DNA of 10,276 nt, taken from an uncultured Muribaculaceae bacterium (lineage in GTDB: Bacteria; Bacteroidota; Bacteroidia; Bacteroidales; Muribaculaceae). Of the stretch, positions 1 through 6,460 are shown piece by piece. The first letter of the stretch is position 1, and each line of letters begins with the position of its first letter. The position numbers were made by a program, and so were the translations under genes. The stretch lies in contig CAJTYC010000083.1 of the NCBI GenBank assembly GCA_910584185.1, forward strand, positions 1 through 10,276, in the 5' to 3' direction. A model generated the notes under the pieces. That model had not been told where the DNA came from, did not search any database, and saw nothing but the letters and a program-made list of their open reading frames with translations.

Positions 1-42
1 CAACAATAAATTTAAAATGTAGAATTTAAAACTTAAAATTGC
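1..42. repeat. AT-rich reiterated TTTAAAA motif at the window edge
   Basis: TTTAAAA occurs at 11-17 and 25-31, with the related CTTAAAATT at 32-40, in a stretch almost without G or C. It directly abuts the GC-rich palindrome at 43-63. No coding potential is seen on either strand from 1 to 109. It may be ordinary AT-rich spacer DNA or the edge of a dispersed repeat whose other side lies outside the window. Confidence 0.3.
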
Positions 43-63
43 TTCGCGACGTTGCATCGCGAA
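43..63 (-). terminator. Possible terminator hairpin of the minus-strand operon
   Basis: TTCGCGA (43-49) and TCGCGAA (57-63) form a perfect 7-bp inverted repeat with a 7-base loop. It lies about 45 bases past the stop of the last minus-strand gene. On the minus strand the hairpin is followed by an AT-rich run containing AATTTTAAGTTTT, which is only a weak stand-in for a U tract. The same palindrome could instead belong to a dispersed intergenic repeat, since TTTAAAA-type repeats lie beside it at 11-40. The inverted repeat is seen directly; the terminator role is inferred. Confidence 0.35.
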
Positions 64-109
64 TCGGGGCGAGGAGGCGCCGCCGACGACTACAAAGTTA
101 TTTCATGCC

Positions 110-325
110 TCATTTGCTCTTTTTCTTGTTCCAGTAATTGGTTACGGGCACAAATAGAAGTGAGAACAGCAATCCCTGCACAAGCAGACTCCAGTCAAAC
201 TCTTTTATGCCATGGTCTATCAGATACCATAAATAAAGACACACGGTAAATATTATGGTTGTTGCCAGAACTTGAACAGCAAAAGTGACGGCTTTCTTCA
301 CAGGTGTCTTCATCGGAGTCTTCAT
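110..325 (-). CDS. Small two-helix membrane protein, function unknown
   Basis: This encodes a 71-residue protein that I do not recognise. Two hydrophobic segments are visible, about residues 12-36 and 46-62, joined by a short acidic/polar loop (HGIKEFDW). Lysines before the first helix and a basic NKKKSK tail suggest that both ends face the cytoplasm as an inner-membrane hairpin. The start is ambiguous: a 12-base near-duplication gives MKTPMKTP, and a second ATG at 311-313 would give a 67-residue protein. It lies 45 bases after the PHP phosphoesterase gene with no promoter seen between, so it is probably the last gene of that operon. No catalytic motif is visible. It is likely real because the hydrophobic pattern and basic flanks are coherent and the strand matches its neighbours, but no function can be assigned. 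Confidence 0.7.
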   Translation of the reverse strand: MKTPMKTPVKKAVTFAVQVLATTIIFTVCLYLWYLIDHGIKEFDWSLLVQGLLFSLLFVPVTNYWNKKKSK

Positions 326-370
326 TGGAGTCAGAGTATTTTAGGTGAAAAATGCTGCATGTATGACGGG

Positions 371-1183
371 TTATGACTTGAGGAGTGAGAGTGCGGTGGA
401 GCGGCCCAGGTCAGTCAGGTCCGGGTGGTGGCAGTCGGAATTGACTGCTATCGTCACACCTGCTTGCTGCAATAGCGGCCACCATCTTTGTGAAGGATAG
501 AAACGTCCTCTTGTCTCTATTGCCTTTGTGTTGATTTCAATTACAACTCCTCTATATTTTGCTTCTTTCACTACGTCGCGAATAAATGCCTCGTACCATC
601 CTTGCTCTTCAAGCGTCTTATCTAATGTGCAAGCGTTGCCGATTATCTTGTCGAAGTGACCTAATAATTCGAAGCCTCCCAACTCAAGCATCGTCAGTAC
701 TTGCTCGAAATATTTCTCCACAACATAGCGCAAATCTCCGTAATAACCATCCTTGAGATAATGCGCAAATCGCTCTGCGCTCCCGTCGCAGTCAAGCGGC
801 ACACCATCCTGGTTGGTCACGAAATGCACGGAGCCGATGCGGTAATCGAGCGGCAAATTCTGAAAGTAGTCAATGTGAGGTCCGAAATCTCTACCCAAAA
901 AATCAACCTCAAGCGCCGTGAGAAGTTGCATCTTCCCCTCATATTCACCCTTGAGCCTGTACATCTCATCAAGATATTCAGGCACGCTCTCTTTCGTCAT
1001 ATTGCATGGCGAGGGTATGCAGATAGGGGAGTGGGGCGATACTCCCCACGCCTCGAAGCCATTGCGACAAGCAGCCTCAACTATCTCCGCAACAGTGGCC
1101 TTGCCGTCGCAATATTGAGAGTGCGAATGAAAATTATAATGGTCCGTGCGCCCGATTATACCGGTTAATAAATCTACGCTCAT
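371..1183 (-). CDS. PHP-domain phosphoesterase, histidinol-phosphatase-like
   Basis: This encodes a 270-residue cytoplasmic protein of the PHP superfamily, close in length and layout to HisJ-type histidinol-phosphatases (histidinol phosphate to histidinol plus phosphate, using a multinuclear metal site). The expected metal ligands are all visible in order: HSH (H19, H21) near the N-terminus, H51 in SPHSP, E92 in ALEVD, H120 in SVHF, H176 and D178 in GHFDK, and D250 and H252 in NSDCHH. It should therefore be an active enzyme. Its start overlaps the stop of the upstream gene as ATGA, which implies translational coupling. No histidine-biosynthesis gene is nearby, and Bacteroidales commonly carry a bifunctional HisB with its own phosphatase domain. 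The true substrate may therefore be another phosphate ester. Family assignment is firm; the specific substrate is inferred. Confidence 0.9.
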   Translation of the reverse strand: MSVDLLTGIIGRTDHYNFHSHSQYCDGKATVAEIVEAACRNGFEAWGVSPHSPICIPSPCNMTKESVPEYLDEMYRLKGEYEGKMQLLTALEVDFLGRDFGPHIDYFQNLPLDYRIGSVHFVTNQDGVPLDCDGSAERFAHYLKDGYYGDLRYVVEKYFEQVLTMLELGGFELLGHFDKIIGNACTLDKTLEEQGWYEAFIRDVVKEAKYRGVVIEINTKAIETRGRFYPSQRWWPLLQQAGVTIAVNSDCHHPDLTDLGRSTALSLLKS

Positions 1184-2406
1184 CTTGCCAGACTTTTGTA
1201 TACCTCGTTGCGCAGTCGTTTCACCTCTTCACGTTTCGTGTCAATCAGTGTTTCGGCCTGTTCAATCTTTGATCCGAGCGACTGTGAGCGGCTTTCAGCA
1301 TACTTGCGGCGCAATTCTCCCAAGGCTTTCTTTGCGTCCGACAGGTCAGCCTCTGCTGCCACATATTTACGCATGGTAGCTCGAGAGGCCATGTTGGGCA
1401 ACTCTTCATAATTGTGATATATCTTGCCTCCCGGAGCCGGGAAATCAAACTCTGACTTACGCTTCTGCACAGTGGGGTCGATGGCACGGATAGTGGCCAA
1501 CAGTTCATCATAATCAGCATCCTCCGGCTGAGTGGCGATATAGTCGTCTATACGGGCAAATCCTATTATATCTTCTTCGTCCACCGGATAGTTCTTGCGC
1601 AAGTCGTTAGTCACGAACACATATACTGTCAATTCGTCGTCGAGCTGATTACGGTCGGTTGCCCACCAACCCACACCGTTCAGTTCGTCGATGGCAAGGA
1701 GATAGTCATCGAAAGGGGAGTTGTAAGGGAAGCCGAGATTTGATGGCTGCAAGAAAGAACCGTCGGCGGCATCGCGTGTGGCCACCATAATGTCGTAGCC
1801 ACCTATTGACTCGTCCTCATTGTTGGAGGCATAATAAAGCGTCACGCCATCGGCCATCATGAAAGGAAATATTGCGTCACTCTCTTCCGAGAGATTGTCA
1901 CCGGCAGGTGTCGGGGTTCCCCAGTTGCCATCAGTCATACGTATTGACTCCACCAAATGCATATAACCGGTGGTGTCGGGTTGCGCCCATATCTTGTAAT
2001 CCTCACCCTCGTTGGTGAAGACATAATTTACATCCGCGCCATCAGCCTTAGGGGGGAGGGCAGACTTGTCGCCCAGCGAGCCGGCTGACTGAGGCAGCCT
2101 GTACGACTTGAAAAAGTCATTGCGCGGCACAGTGAGGCTATCGATCACAGCAATCTGCTCCACACGTTCCAAGAAGTTTCGGGCATTCATGAGCTGACGG
2201 TTAAAGGCCTCATGTTTGTCGGCATAATACTCATCAGACTTGCGCACTTTTTTCTTGGCTTGAGCGTATAGACGAGAAGCTTTGTCAAACTCATAATTCA
2301 TAAAGGCCTCACGTCCCTGGCTCAGCAAATCGTCGGCACTCTGCGCCCATGCGCAGCCCGAAGCGGCAAGCGCAGCTATGGCAATGGCGATATATCTATT
2401 ATTCAT
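1180..2406 (-). CDS. Exported PD40-like repeat protein with C-terminal coiled coil
   Basis: This encodes a 408-residue secreted protein, conserved-hypothetical in type. Residues 1-21 form a signal peptide: a short charged start, a hydrophobic run, and an AWA cleavage site before Q22. C18 in ASGC gives a weak lipobox alternative, so it could be a lipoprotein. Residues 23-55 look like one TPR-like helical pair (GREAFMNYEFDKASRLYAQA). Residues about 125-265 carry beta-propeller style PD40 blades, notably SDAIFPFM, LYYASN and GGYDIMVA (176-209) and the repeat-like PYNSPFDDYLLAID (227-240). Residues about 340-405 are rich in A, E, K and R with heptad spacing, typical of a coiled coil. Such proteins usually sit in the periplasm or on a membrane face and bind peptidoglycan or partner proteins. 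It starts the operon with the PHP enzyme and the small membrane protein and has its own promoter. Biochemical role unknown. Confidence 0.85.
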   Translation of the reverse strand: MNNRYIAIAIAALAASGCAWAQSADDLLSQGREAFMNYEFDKASRLYAQAKKKVRKSDEYYADKHEAFNRQLMNARNFLERVEQIAVIDSLTVPRNDFFKSYRLPQSAGSLGDKSALPPKADGADVNYVFTNEGEDYKIWAQPDTTGYMHLVESIRMTDGNWGTPTPAGDNLSEESDAIFPFMMADGVTLYYASNNEDESIGGYDIMVATRDAADGSFLQPSNLGFPYNSPFDDYLLAIDELNGVGWWATDRNQLDDELTVYVFVTNDLRKNYPVDEEDIIGFARIDDYIATQPEDADYDELLATIRAIDPTVQKRKSEFDFPAPGGKIYHNYEELPNMASRATMRKYVAAEADLSDAKKALGELRRKYAESRSQSLGSKIEQAETLIDTKREEVKRLRNEVYKSLAR

Positions 2407-2455
2407 ATTTTATATTTAGCCTATTATAATGACCGGAAGAATACCTATCAAACCA

Positions 2456-2487
2456 CAAAAATAATAATAAATAAGTAGAGTTGCAAA
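2456..2487 (-). promoter_or_regulatory. Bacteroidota-type promoter for the PD40/PHP/membrane-protein operon
   Basis: On the minus strand, TTTG (2484-2487) is followed after 20 bases by TATTTTTG (2456-2463), matching TTTG and TAnnTTTG exactly. Transcription should begin about 4-7 bases further on, leaving an AT-rich leader of roughly 45 bases before the ATG at 2406. The -33 box lies only two bases beyond the stop codon of the upstream barrel gene, so the downstream operon can be expressed independently of that broken gene. Confidence 0.75.
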
Positions 2488-2489
2488 CT

Positions 2490-4355
2490 TTATCTCGGAG
2501 GTCCCATAGGTGCTCCTCCGCGTCCGCTGCGCTCACCGTGTCCGCTGCGTTCACCGTCGGGGCCGGGGCGGAAGCCGGGTTCGCCGCCCGGAGGCATGTC
2601 GTCGGGCAGCGGGCCTTTGGCAACTTTCTTGCTCATGGTGTTGAATTTCCAGGTCACGCCAAACATTACGTAACGGCTCAGGTCGTTATAGGCATTGTCT
2701 GATATCATGTTGGCACTTACCGTTCGGCTCACGTTTTTCTTCTGTCCTAAAAGGTCGTAGGCCCTTACTGAAAAAGTCAGCGATTTGTCGCGGAGCACAG
2801 AGTAGGAGAGCTGCGCATTCCAGAGCCACTGAGTGTTGTCGAAGCTCTGCGAATATCCTGTGGCTTTTGAGAACGACAAGTCGGTGGTCAACTCCAACCC
2901 GAAGGGGAGATAGACCGAGGCGTCGGCATCAAATCCGTAGGCGTGTGTGTAGCGGTTTTTCTGCAGCTGGAGAGTACTCGTGGCCATCTGGAACGAGTAG
3001 GTAGGATTGACGGTCATCTGGAACACATCGCAAGAGAATGTCATGCCGGCAGTGGGGGAGAGCGTGAGGTTGCCACTCCGGTTGAATTGCCCGTCTATAT
3101 AACCGGCCGATGAAGAGTAACGTCCGTTGAAGCGCGTCATGAATCGCCACTTGCGGTTGCGCAACGGTTGGTTGAGCATGAACATGCCGAACACGTTCCA
3201 GTTGCCGTTGGCATTGGCATATGTTGTTGTGCGTACACCTGTGTTGGGGTCGGTGATGGTGCGCGACACGATATTGTTCAACGCAAAGCTGGCATTAGCT
3301 ACAGCGAAGATGCTTTGCTGCGTGGTGGCATTATAGTTGTTGAAGTGTATTCCCAAATTTTGAGTGAAGGTAGGCTTCAAATCCGGATTACCTATCTTTA
3401 TATTGAGCGGGTCTGAAACATCCGCCACCGGTTGCAGCTGTGTGAGCGAAGGCTGGGAAGTGCGAGCCCTGTAATGAGCCATAAGGCTCGACTGCTTTGA
3501 GAATTTGTAGCGTACACGCAAGTAAGGTGCAACATTAAACACCCATCTGGTGTCGATATTGCGTGCCGGATTTATCAAGTCTTCACTTTTCGAACTTGAG
3601 GGTGAGAACGTGAGACCGGCATTGAGGTTGAGCGTCGTGGTCGATTTCTTGTAGCCCACCTGAAGTTCCTGGGTGGAGAATCGGTTGCGGAACCGGTTGC
3701 TCAGGTCATCATCCTGCACGGCTCCGGTGGGAGCGGAATTGTATTCGGGCAGTGAACTGCCGAAGGAATCAAAGCCTTCCGGCACGGGGAGTCCGTATGT
3801 GATTTTGTCAGCGTTGTTGTATCGCATCGAAGCCTTATAAGCCACCTCGAGATAATTGCCACGTATGGGGTTTCCGAGTGGTTCGGTCCAGGTTAGTCTA
3901 CCCTCGAGAGAGTTGGACCATTGCTTGGAATCGAGAAATTCGAGTATGCTTTCGCTATCCTCCTGACGCAGGTAGTAGATTATATCGTTCCAAGTGGTGG
4001 TGCGCTCGCGGGTATTGGAAAATGTATAATTGACCTGCGCAGATATGGAGCGTCCGGGCCGCGACAGGAATTTGTGGGTATATATGAGTCGACCGCTGGC
4101 GTTGTAGTCGTTACCACGGTTGGCCCGCATGGACCGGTTGGAGTTCACTTTATCGGTTTCGACGAGACTGGCAAGCAATGTTGCGGAGTCTTGCATTTCG
4201 GAGCGGCGGTTGTTGAATGTAAACTCAGGGCGGAAGTCGAGCACATCGGCCTCCGAGATATTCCATTGCAGCCGGAATTGTGCACGCAGCGAATGTCCGC
4301 GGTCGCAGGTGCGAGAACCGCCTCGCTTGTAGCTTACGGAGTCAGGAAAGAGATA
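2490..4355 (-). pseudogene. C-terminal barrel remainder after the stop
   Basis: This is the rest of the beta-barrel, in the same frame as the upstream fragment. It resumes directly after the stop with YLFPDSVSYKR and goes on with alternating aromatic/polar strands such as RAQFRLQW, GYKKSTTTLNLNAGLTF and WRFMTRFNGRY. A GTG at 4242-4244 is the first nominal restart, but a protein from there would lack a signal peptide and plug, so independent function is very unlikely. The final strand is YVMFGVTWKFN, the usual aromatic outer-membrane insertion-type end. It is followed by a 48-residue low-complexity tail rich in G, P and R, which is common in this family. Confidence 0.7.
2522..2557 (-). repeat. 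18-bp tandem duplication in the barrel protein tail
   Basis: Two adjacent 18-base units (2522-2539 and 2540-2557) differ at one position. In the coding frame they give GERSGH then GERSGR in the low-complexity C-terminal tail. The single difference is silent for the GERSG part. The length is a multiple of three, so slippage here changes tail length without breaking the frame. Confidence 0.85.
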
Positions 4356-4358
4356 TTA
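4356..4358 (-). other. In-frame TAA stop inside the barrel gene
   Basis: The plus strand reads TTA here, which is TAA on the coding strand. It falls between codons for RFDT and YLFPDS, and both flanks are in the same frame with uninterrupted barrel-like sequence. A single base change at 4358 (G to A on the plus strand) would convert a Gln CAA codon to this stop. Other single-step ancestors such as GAA, AAA or TAT are equally allowed by the sequence. Confidence 0.95.
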
Positions 4359-5366
4359 TGTGTCGAAGCGGCTCTTGGAGATACGGTCGGTGTGGGCGTA
4401 TAATATGTTGCCTCCTACACGTATCTTGTCATCCTTGCCCACATTGAAGTTGATGCCGAACTGTTGGGTGGAGTTGATGCCATTGTTGCCTCCGAAGTCG
4501 CTGAATCGGCCGCGCCCCGAATCGCTGAATCCCATCTCGTTGATGTTGTTGCCTCCTCCGACTATCGACACCTGGTTGCCGTTCTTGAACCAGTTGATGT
4601 TGAGGTTGCCTTGATAACGTCCATCCGTGCCGTAGCCTCCACCTATGGTGCCGAACCAACCGTTGTTCATATCTTTCTTTACGGTGAGGTTGATTACGGT
4701 CTCGTCTTCACCGTCGTCAACACCGGTGAGACGAGCAGTCTCGCTTTTGCGATCCACCACCTGCACTTTTTCCACTATGTTGGAGGGAAGGTTTTTGGTT
4801 GCCATCTTCGGGTCGTCGGCAAAAAATTCCTTGCCATCCACAAGAATCTTCGTCACCGTCTTGCCTCCCGAAGTGATGGAGCCGTCAGAACCCACCTCGA
4901 CGCCGGGGAGCTTCTTCAGCAGATCCTCAACCGAAGCTGTGGGGTTGGTGTGAAACGAACCGGCGTTAAACTCTAACGTGTCCTCCTTGGCGATGACAGC
5001 GGCACGCACTGCAGTCACCACTGCCTCCTGAAGCATCACGGAGTTTTCGGTCATCGTGATGTCACCGAGGACTTTGGTCTCGGTGCTGTCGGACAATTGT
5101 ACTGCCTTGTCGATATTATCCATACCGGTCATGGTGAGCCGCAGGCTGTAGAGACCGGGCGCCAGATTGTCAAACTTGAAAGAGCCGTCGGCTTCGGTAA
5201 GCGCAACGCCTGCACGTGTGGAGTCTTTGGCATTAATCAGCTGCGTGGTCACTACTGGAAGCTCAACTCCCTCTGAGTCAATGACCCTCCCTTTTATAAC
5301 AGCCGCCATGGCGGAAACTGCGGCAGTGGTCGAGAATATGCAAAGCAACAAGGTTTTTCTCTTCAT
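4356..5366 (-). CDS. N-terminal fragment of the barrel protein (signal, regulatory-like and plug regions)
   Basis: This is the 336-residue part that can still be translated. Residues 1-21 are a signal peptide (MKRK, then a hydrophobic core, ending AMA). Residues about 23-105 form a carboxypeptidase-regulatory-like beta-sandwich, with IKGRVIDSEG at its start and DGSFKFDNLAPGLYSLRL in the middle. Next comes the switch-like segment LQEAVVTA and a plug-like domain containing SVEDLLKKLPGVEV, KILVDGKEFFADDP and NIVEKVQVVDR. The last 90 or so residues begin the barrel, with a Gly/Asn-rich stretch (GGGNNINEMGF). It ends RFDT followed by TAA. Without the rest of the barrel it should not insert in the outer membrane and would probably be degraded in the periplasm. 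Confidence 0.7.
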   Translation of the reverse strand: MKRKTLLLCIFSTTAAVSAMAAVIKGRVIDSEGVELPVVTTQLINAKDSTRAGVALTEADGSFKFDNLAPGLYSLRLTMTGMDNIDKAVQLSDSTETKVLGDITMTENSVMLQEAVVTAVRAAVIAKEDTLEFNAGSFHTNPTASVEDLLKKLPGVEVGSDGSITSGGKTVTKILVDGKEFFADDPKMATKNLPSNIVEKVQVVDRKSETARLTGVDDGEDETVINLTVKKDMNNGWFGTIGGGYGTDGRYQGNLNINWFKNGNQVSIVGGGNNINEMGFSDSGRGRFSDFGGNNGINSTQQFGINFNVGKDDKIRVGGNILYAHTDRISKSRFDT

Positions 5367-5492
5367 CTTGAAATGCAAATTTTTGATGGAATCTATAATA
5401 ATGACCAAATAAATTGCCAAATGTTTAAGTTCTTATCACTTCTTTAGAGCAGCTCGTCGTGTGTCGCCCCGTATGTCGTCCATGTGTCGCGA

Positions 5493-5524
5493 TTTGTAAA
5501 AAAGGTAAAATTTTTGTATATTTG
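5493..5524 (+). promoter_or_regulatory. Bacteroidota-type promoter of the DUF6198/YczE-like gene
   Basis: TTTG (5493-5496), a 20-base spacer, then TATATTTG (5517-5524) match the consensus exactly. Transcription should begin about 5528-5531. This settles the translation start: the ATG at 5549 lies about 20 bases downstream, whereas the earlier in-frame ATG at 5459 would be upstream of the promoter. Confidence 0.8.
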
Positions 5525-5548
5525 CCGGAATCCACAATTATTTTCGTT

Positions 5549-6304
5549 ATGTCAAAAACTATTTCTGCATCTCTTCGCGACAAGTTCATTCAGTTTGTTT
5601 GGCAGCACGTGTGGCTGCTTATTTCTTTGTATATTATGACGCTCGGCATTGCATTTTGCGTGCGCAGTTGTCTGGGCAGCAGCGTCATCTCCTCAGTGCC
5701 ACTTGCATTCTCAATAGCAGGTGCCGACGGACTTGTGCCTTCCCTGACGATCGGCGAATACACCAACATCATGAATATATTGCTTGTGTTTGCCCAAATT
5801 GCTGTGCTGCGACGCCGCTTCGAGCCTGTGCAGCTCTTCCAGTTGGTCATCGGATTTCTGTTTGGTGCGCTTATCGACTTGAATATGTGGCTCACTTCAC
5901 CGTTTGAGTTCAACACTATCACTTATCAGATTCTGGCGCAGGCCTTGGGTTGCACTATTCTTGCATTCGGCATTTCGATGGAGGTGCGATGCGGTTCGGT
6001 GACAATGCCCGGAGAGGGTATACAGGTGGCGGTGTGCCGCGTCACCGGCATGCCGTTTGCCAAGGTGAAGATAGTCATAGACTGCATCCTCGTGGCCTTG
6101 GCAGTGGTGAGCGGGTATATATTCTGGGGAGCGTGGCAGTGGAACATCGTAGGCCCCGGCACGCTCTTTGTCATGTTCTACGTGGGCTGGATGGTGAAGC
6201 AGTTCAGCCGCAGGCTCGGCTGGTTCGACCGTGTGCTCGGCTATCGCCCAGGATTCCGGCGTTACGTGTACGGCCTCGCTCGTTTTCTCCATATACGCGA
6301 TTAA
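5549..6304 (+). CDS. DUF6198/YczE-like multi-pass inner-membrane protein
   Basis: This encodes a 251-residue integral membrane protein with about six to seven hydrophobic segments, roughly at residues 20-40, 46-58, 72-88, 95-114, 126-144, 173-194 and 199-217. The pattern fits the YczE/YitT/YyaS-related group (DUF6198): an early TLGIAFCVRSCLGSSVISSVP stretch, a small-residue helix (FLFGALIDLNMW), and the family-like MPGEGIQ loop at 153-159. GPGT at 202-205 starts the last helix, and an Arg-rich cytoplasmic tail follows. The family is often described as putative permeases, but no substrate is established that I know of. It is transcribed from its own promoter, divergent from the barrel gene and upstream of the etf operon. 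The etfB promoter follows 30 bases after its stop, so the two units are probably separate. No damage is visible. Confidence 0.85.
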   Translation: MSKTISASLRDKFIQFVWQHVWLLISLYIMTLGIAFCVRSCLGSSVISSVPLAFSIAGADGLVPSLTIGEYTNIMNILLVFAQIAVLRRRFEPVQLFQLVIGFLFGALIDLNMWLTSPFEFNTITYQILAQALGCTILAFGISMEVRCGSVTMPGEGIQVAVCRVTGMPFAKVKIVIDCILVALAVVSGYIFWGAWQWNIVGPGTLFVMFYVGWMVKQFSRRLGWFDRVLGYRPGFRRYVYGLARFLHIRD

Positions 6305-6333
6305 TAGGACAATATTTGGTCAAATTTGCACAT

Positions 6334-6367
6334 TTTGGCGCAATTTGAGAAATTTTTATTATCTTTG
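6334..6367 (+). promoter_or_regulatory. Promoter of the etfB-etfA-acyl-CoA dehydrogenase operon
   Basis: TATCTTTG (6360-6367) is an exact -7 box, and TTTG at 6334-6337 gives a -33 box with a 22-base spacer, slightly long. Additional TTTG copies at 6315, 6325 and 6344 are spaced about 10 bases apart. The predicted start of transcription is about 6371-6374, leaving a long leader of roughly 88 bases before etfB. Confidence 0.7.
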
Positions 6368-6386
6368 CACCGAATTGTGCAAGGAC

Positions 6387-6419
6387 TGTACCGACGTGCC
6401 GATATTAGCATGCGGTGCA
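6387..6419 (+). promoter_or_regulatory. Structured 5' leader hairpin of the etf operon
   Basis: TGTACCG (6387-6393) pairs with CGGTGCA (6413-6419), including one G-U pair. After a bulged A at 6394, CGTGC (6395-6399) pairs with GCATG (6408-6412), again with one G-U, leaving an 8-base loop. This gives about 12 pairs in an otherwise AT-rich leader. GTGCA at 6377-6381 could compete for TGCAC at 6416-6420, so two folds are possible. A regulatory role is inferred only; no known riboswitch is recognised. Confidence 0.5.
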
Positions 6420-6460
6420 CTCCGGCTTTGACTTGATAAATTATCTAACCATAATAAAAT

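Larger units (their letters stand above)
2490..5366 (-). pseudogene. Outer-membrane beta-barrel protein (TonB-receptor-like), interrupted by an in-frame stop
   Basis: Read through the TAA at 4356-4358, this is one continuous frame of 958 codon positions from ATG 5366 to the TAA at 2490. It has a signal peptide, carboxypeptidase-regulatory-like domain, plug-like region, beta-barrel and Gly/Pro/Arg-rich tail. This order fits the OMP_b-brl_3/TonB-receptor-like group of Bacteroidota. Nothing is missing on either side of the stop, and the reading frame does not shift. I chose ATG 5366 rather than the in-frame codon at 5420 because it puts MKRK directly before a hydrophobic signal core. As written, the cell would make only a 336-residue fragment without most of the barrel. 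The causes I consider are a point mutation (CAA to TAA is the simplest), a base-call error, or readthrough. I see no clear promoter in the 126 bases upstream. The substrate transported, if any, cannot be read from the sequence. Confidence 0.8.

Noticed and set aside
2490..4244. The C-terminal barrel part as an independent gene starting at GTG 4244
   Set aside because: It is in the same frame as the upstream fragment, begins in the middle of a barrel strand, and lacks a signal peptide, plug and promoter.
3921..4403. A 160-codon plus-strand frame across the stop codon in the barrel gene
   Set aside because: It lies antisense to barrel sequence that reads coherently on the minus strand, and its translation shows no domain or signal.
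5367..5420. Start of the barrel gene at 5420 with 18 extra residues
   Set aside because: It would place a second hydrophobic stretch and charged residues ahead of a well-formed signal peptide beginning MKRK at 5366.
5459..5548. N-terminal extension of 30 residues on the YczE-like protein
   Set aside because: The clear promoter at 5493-5524 lies inside this stretch, so the ATG at 5459 would not be on the transcript; the ATG at 5549 fits the promoter and the membrane topology.
6435..6445. GATAA-A-TTATC palindrome in the etfB leader
   Set aside because: The one-base centre cannot form an RNA loop, and an AT-rich 5-bp arm is common by chance.
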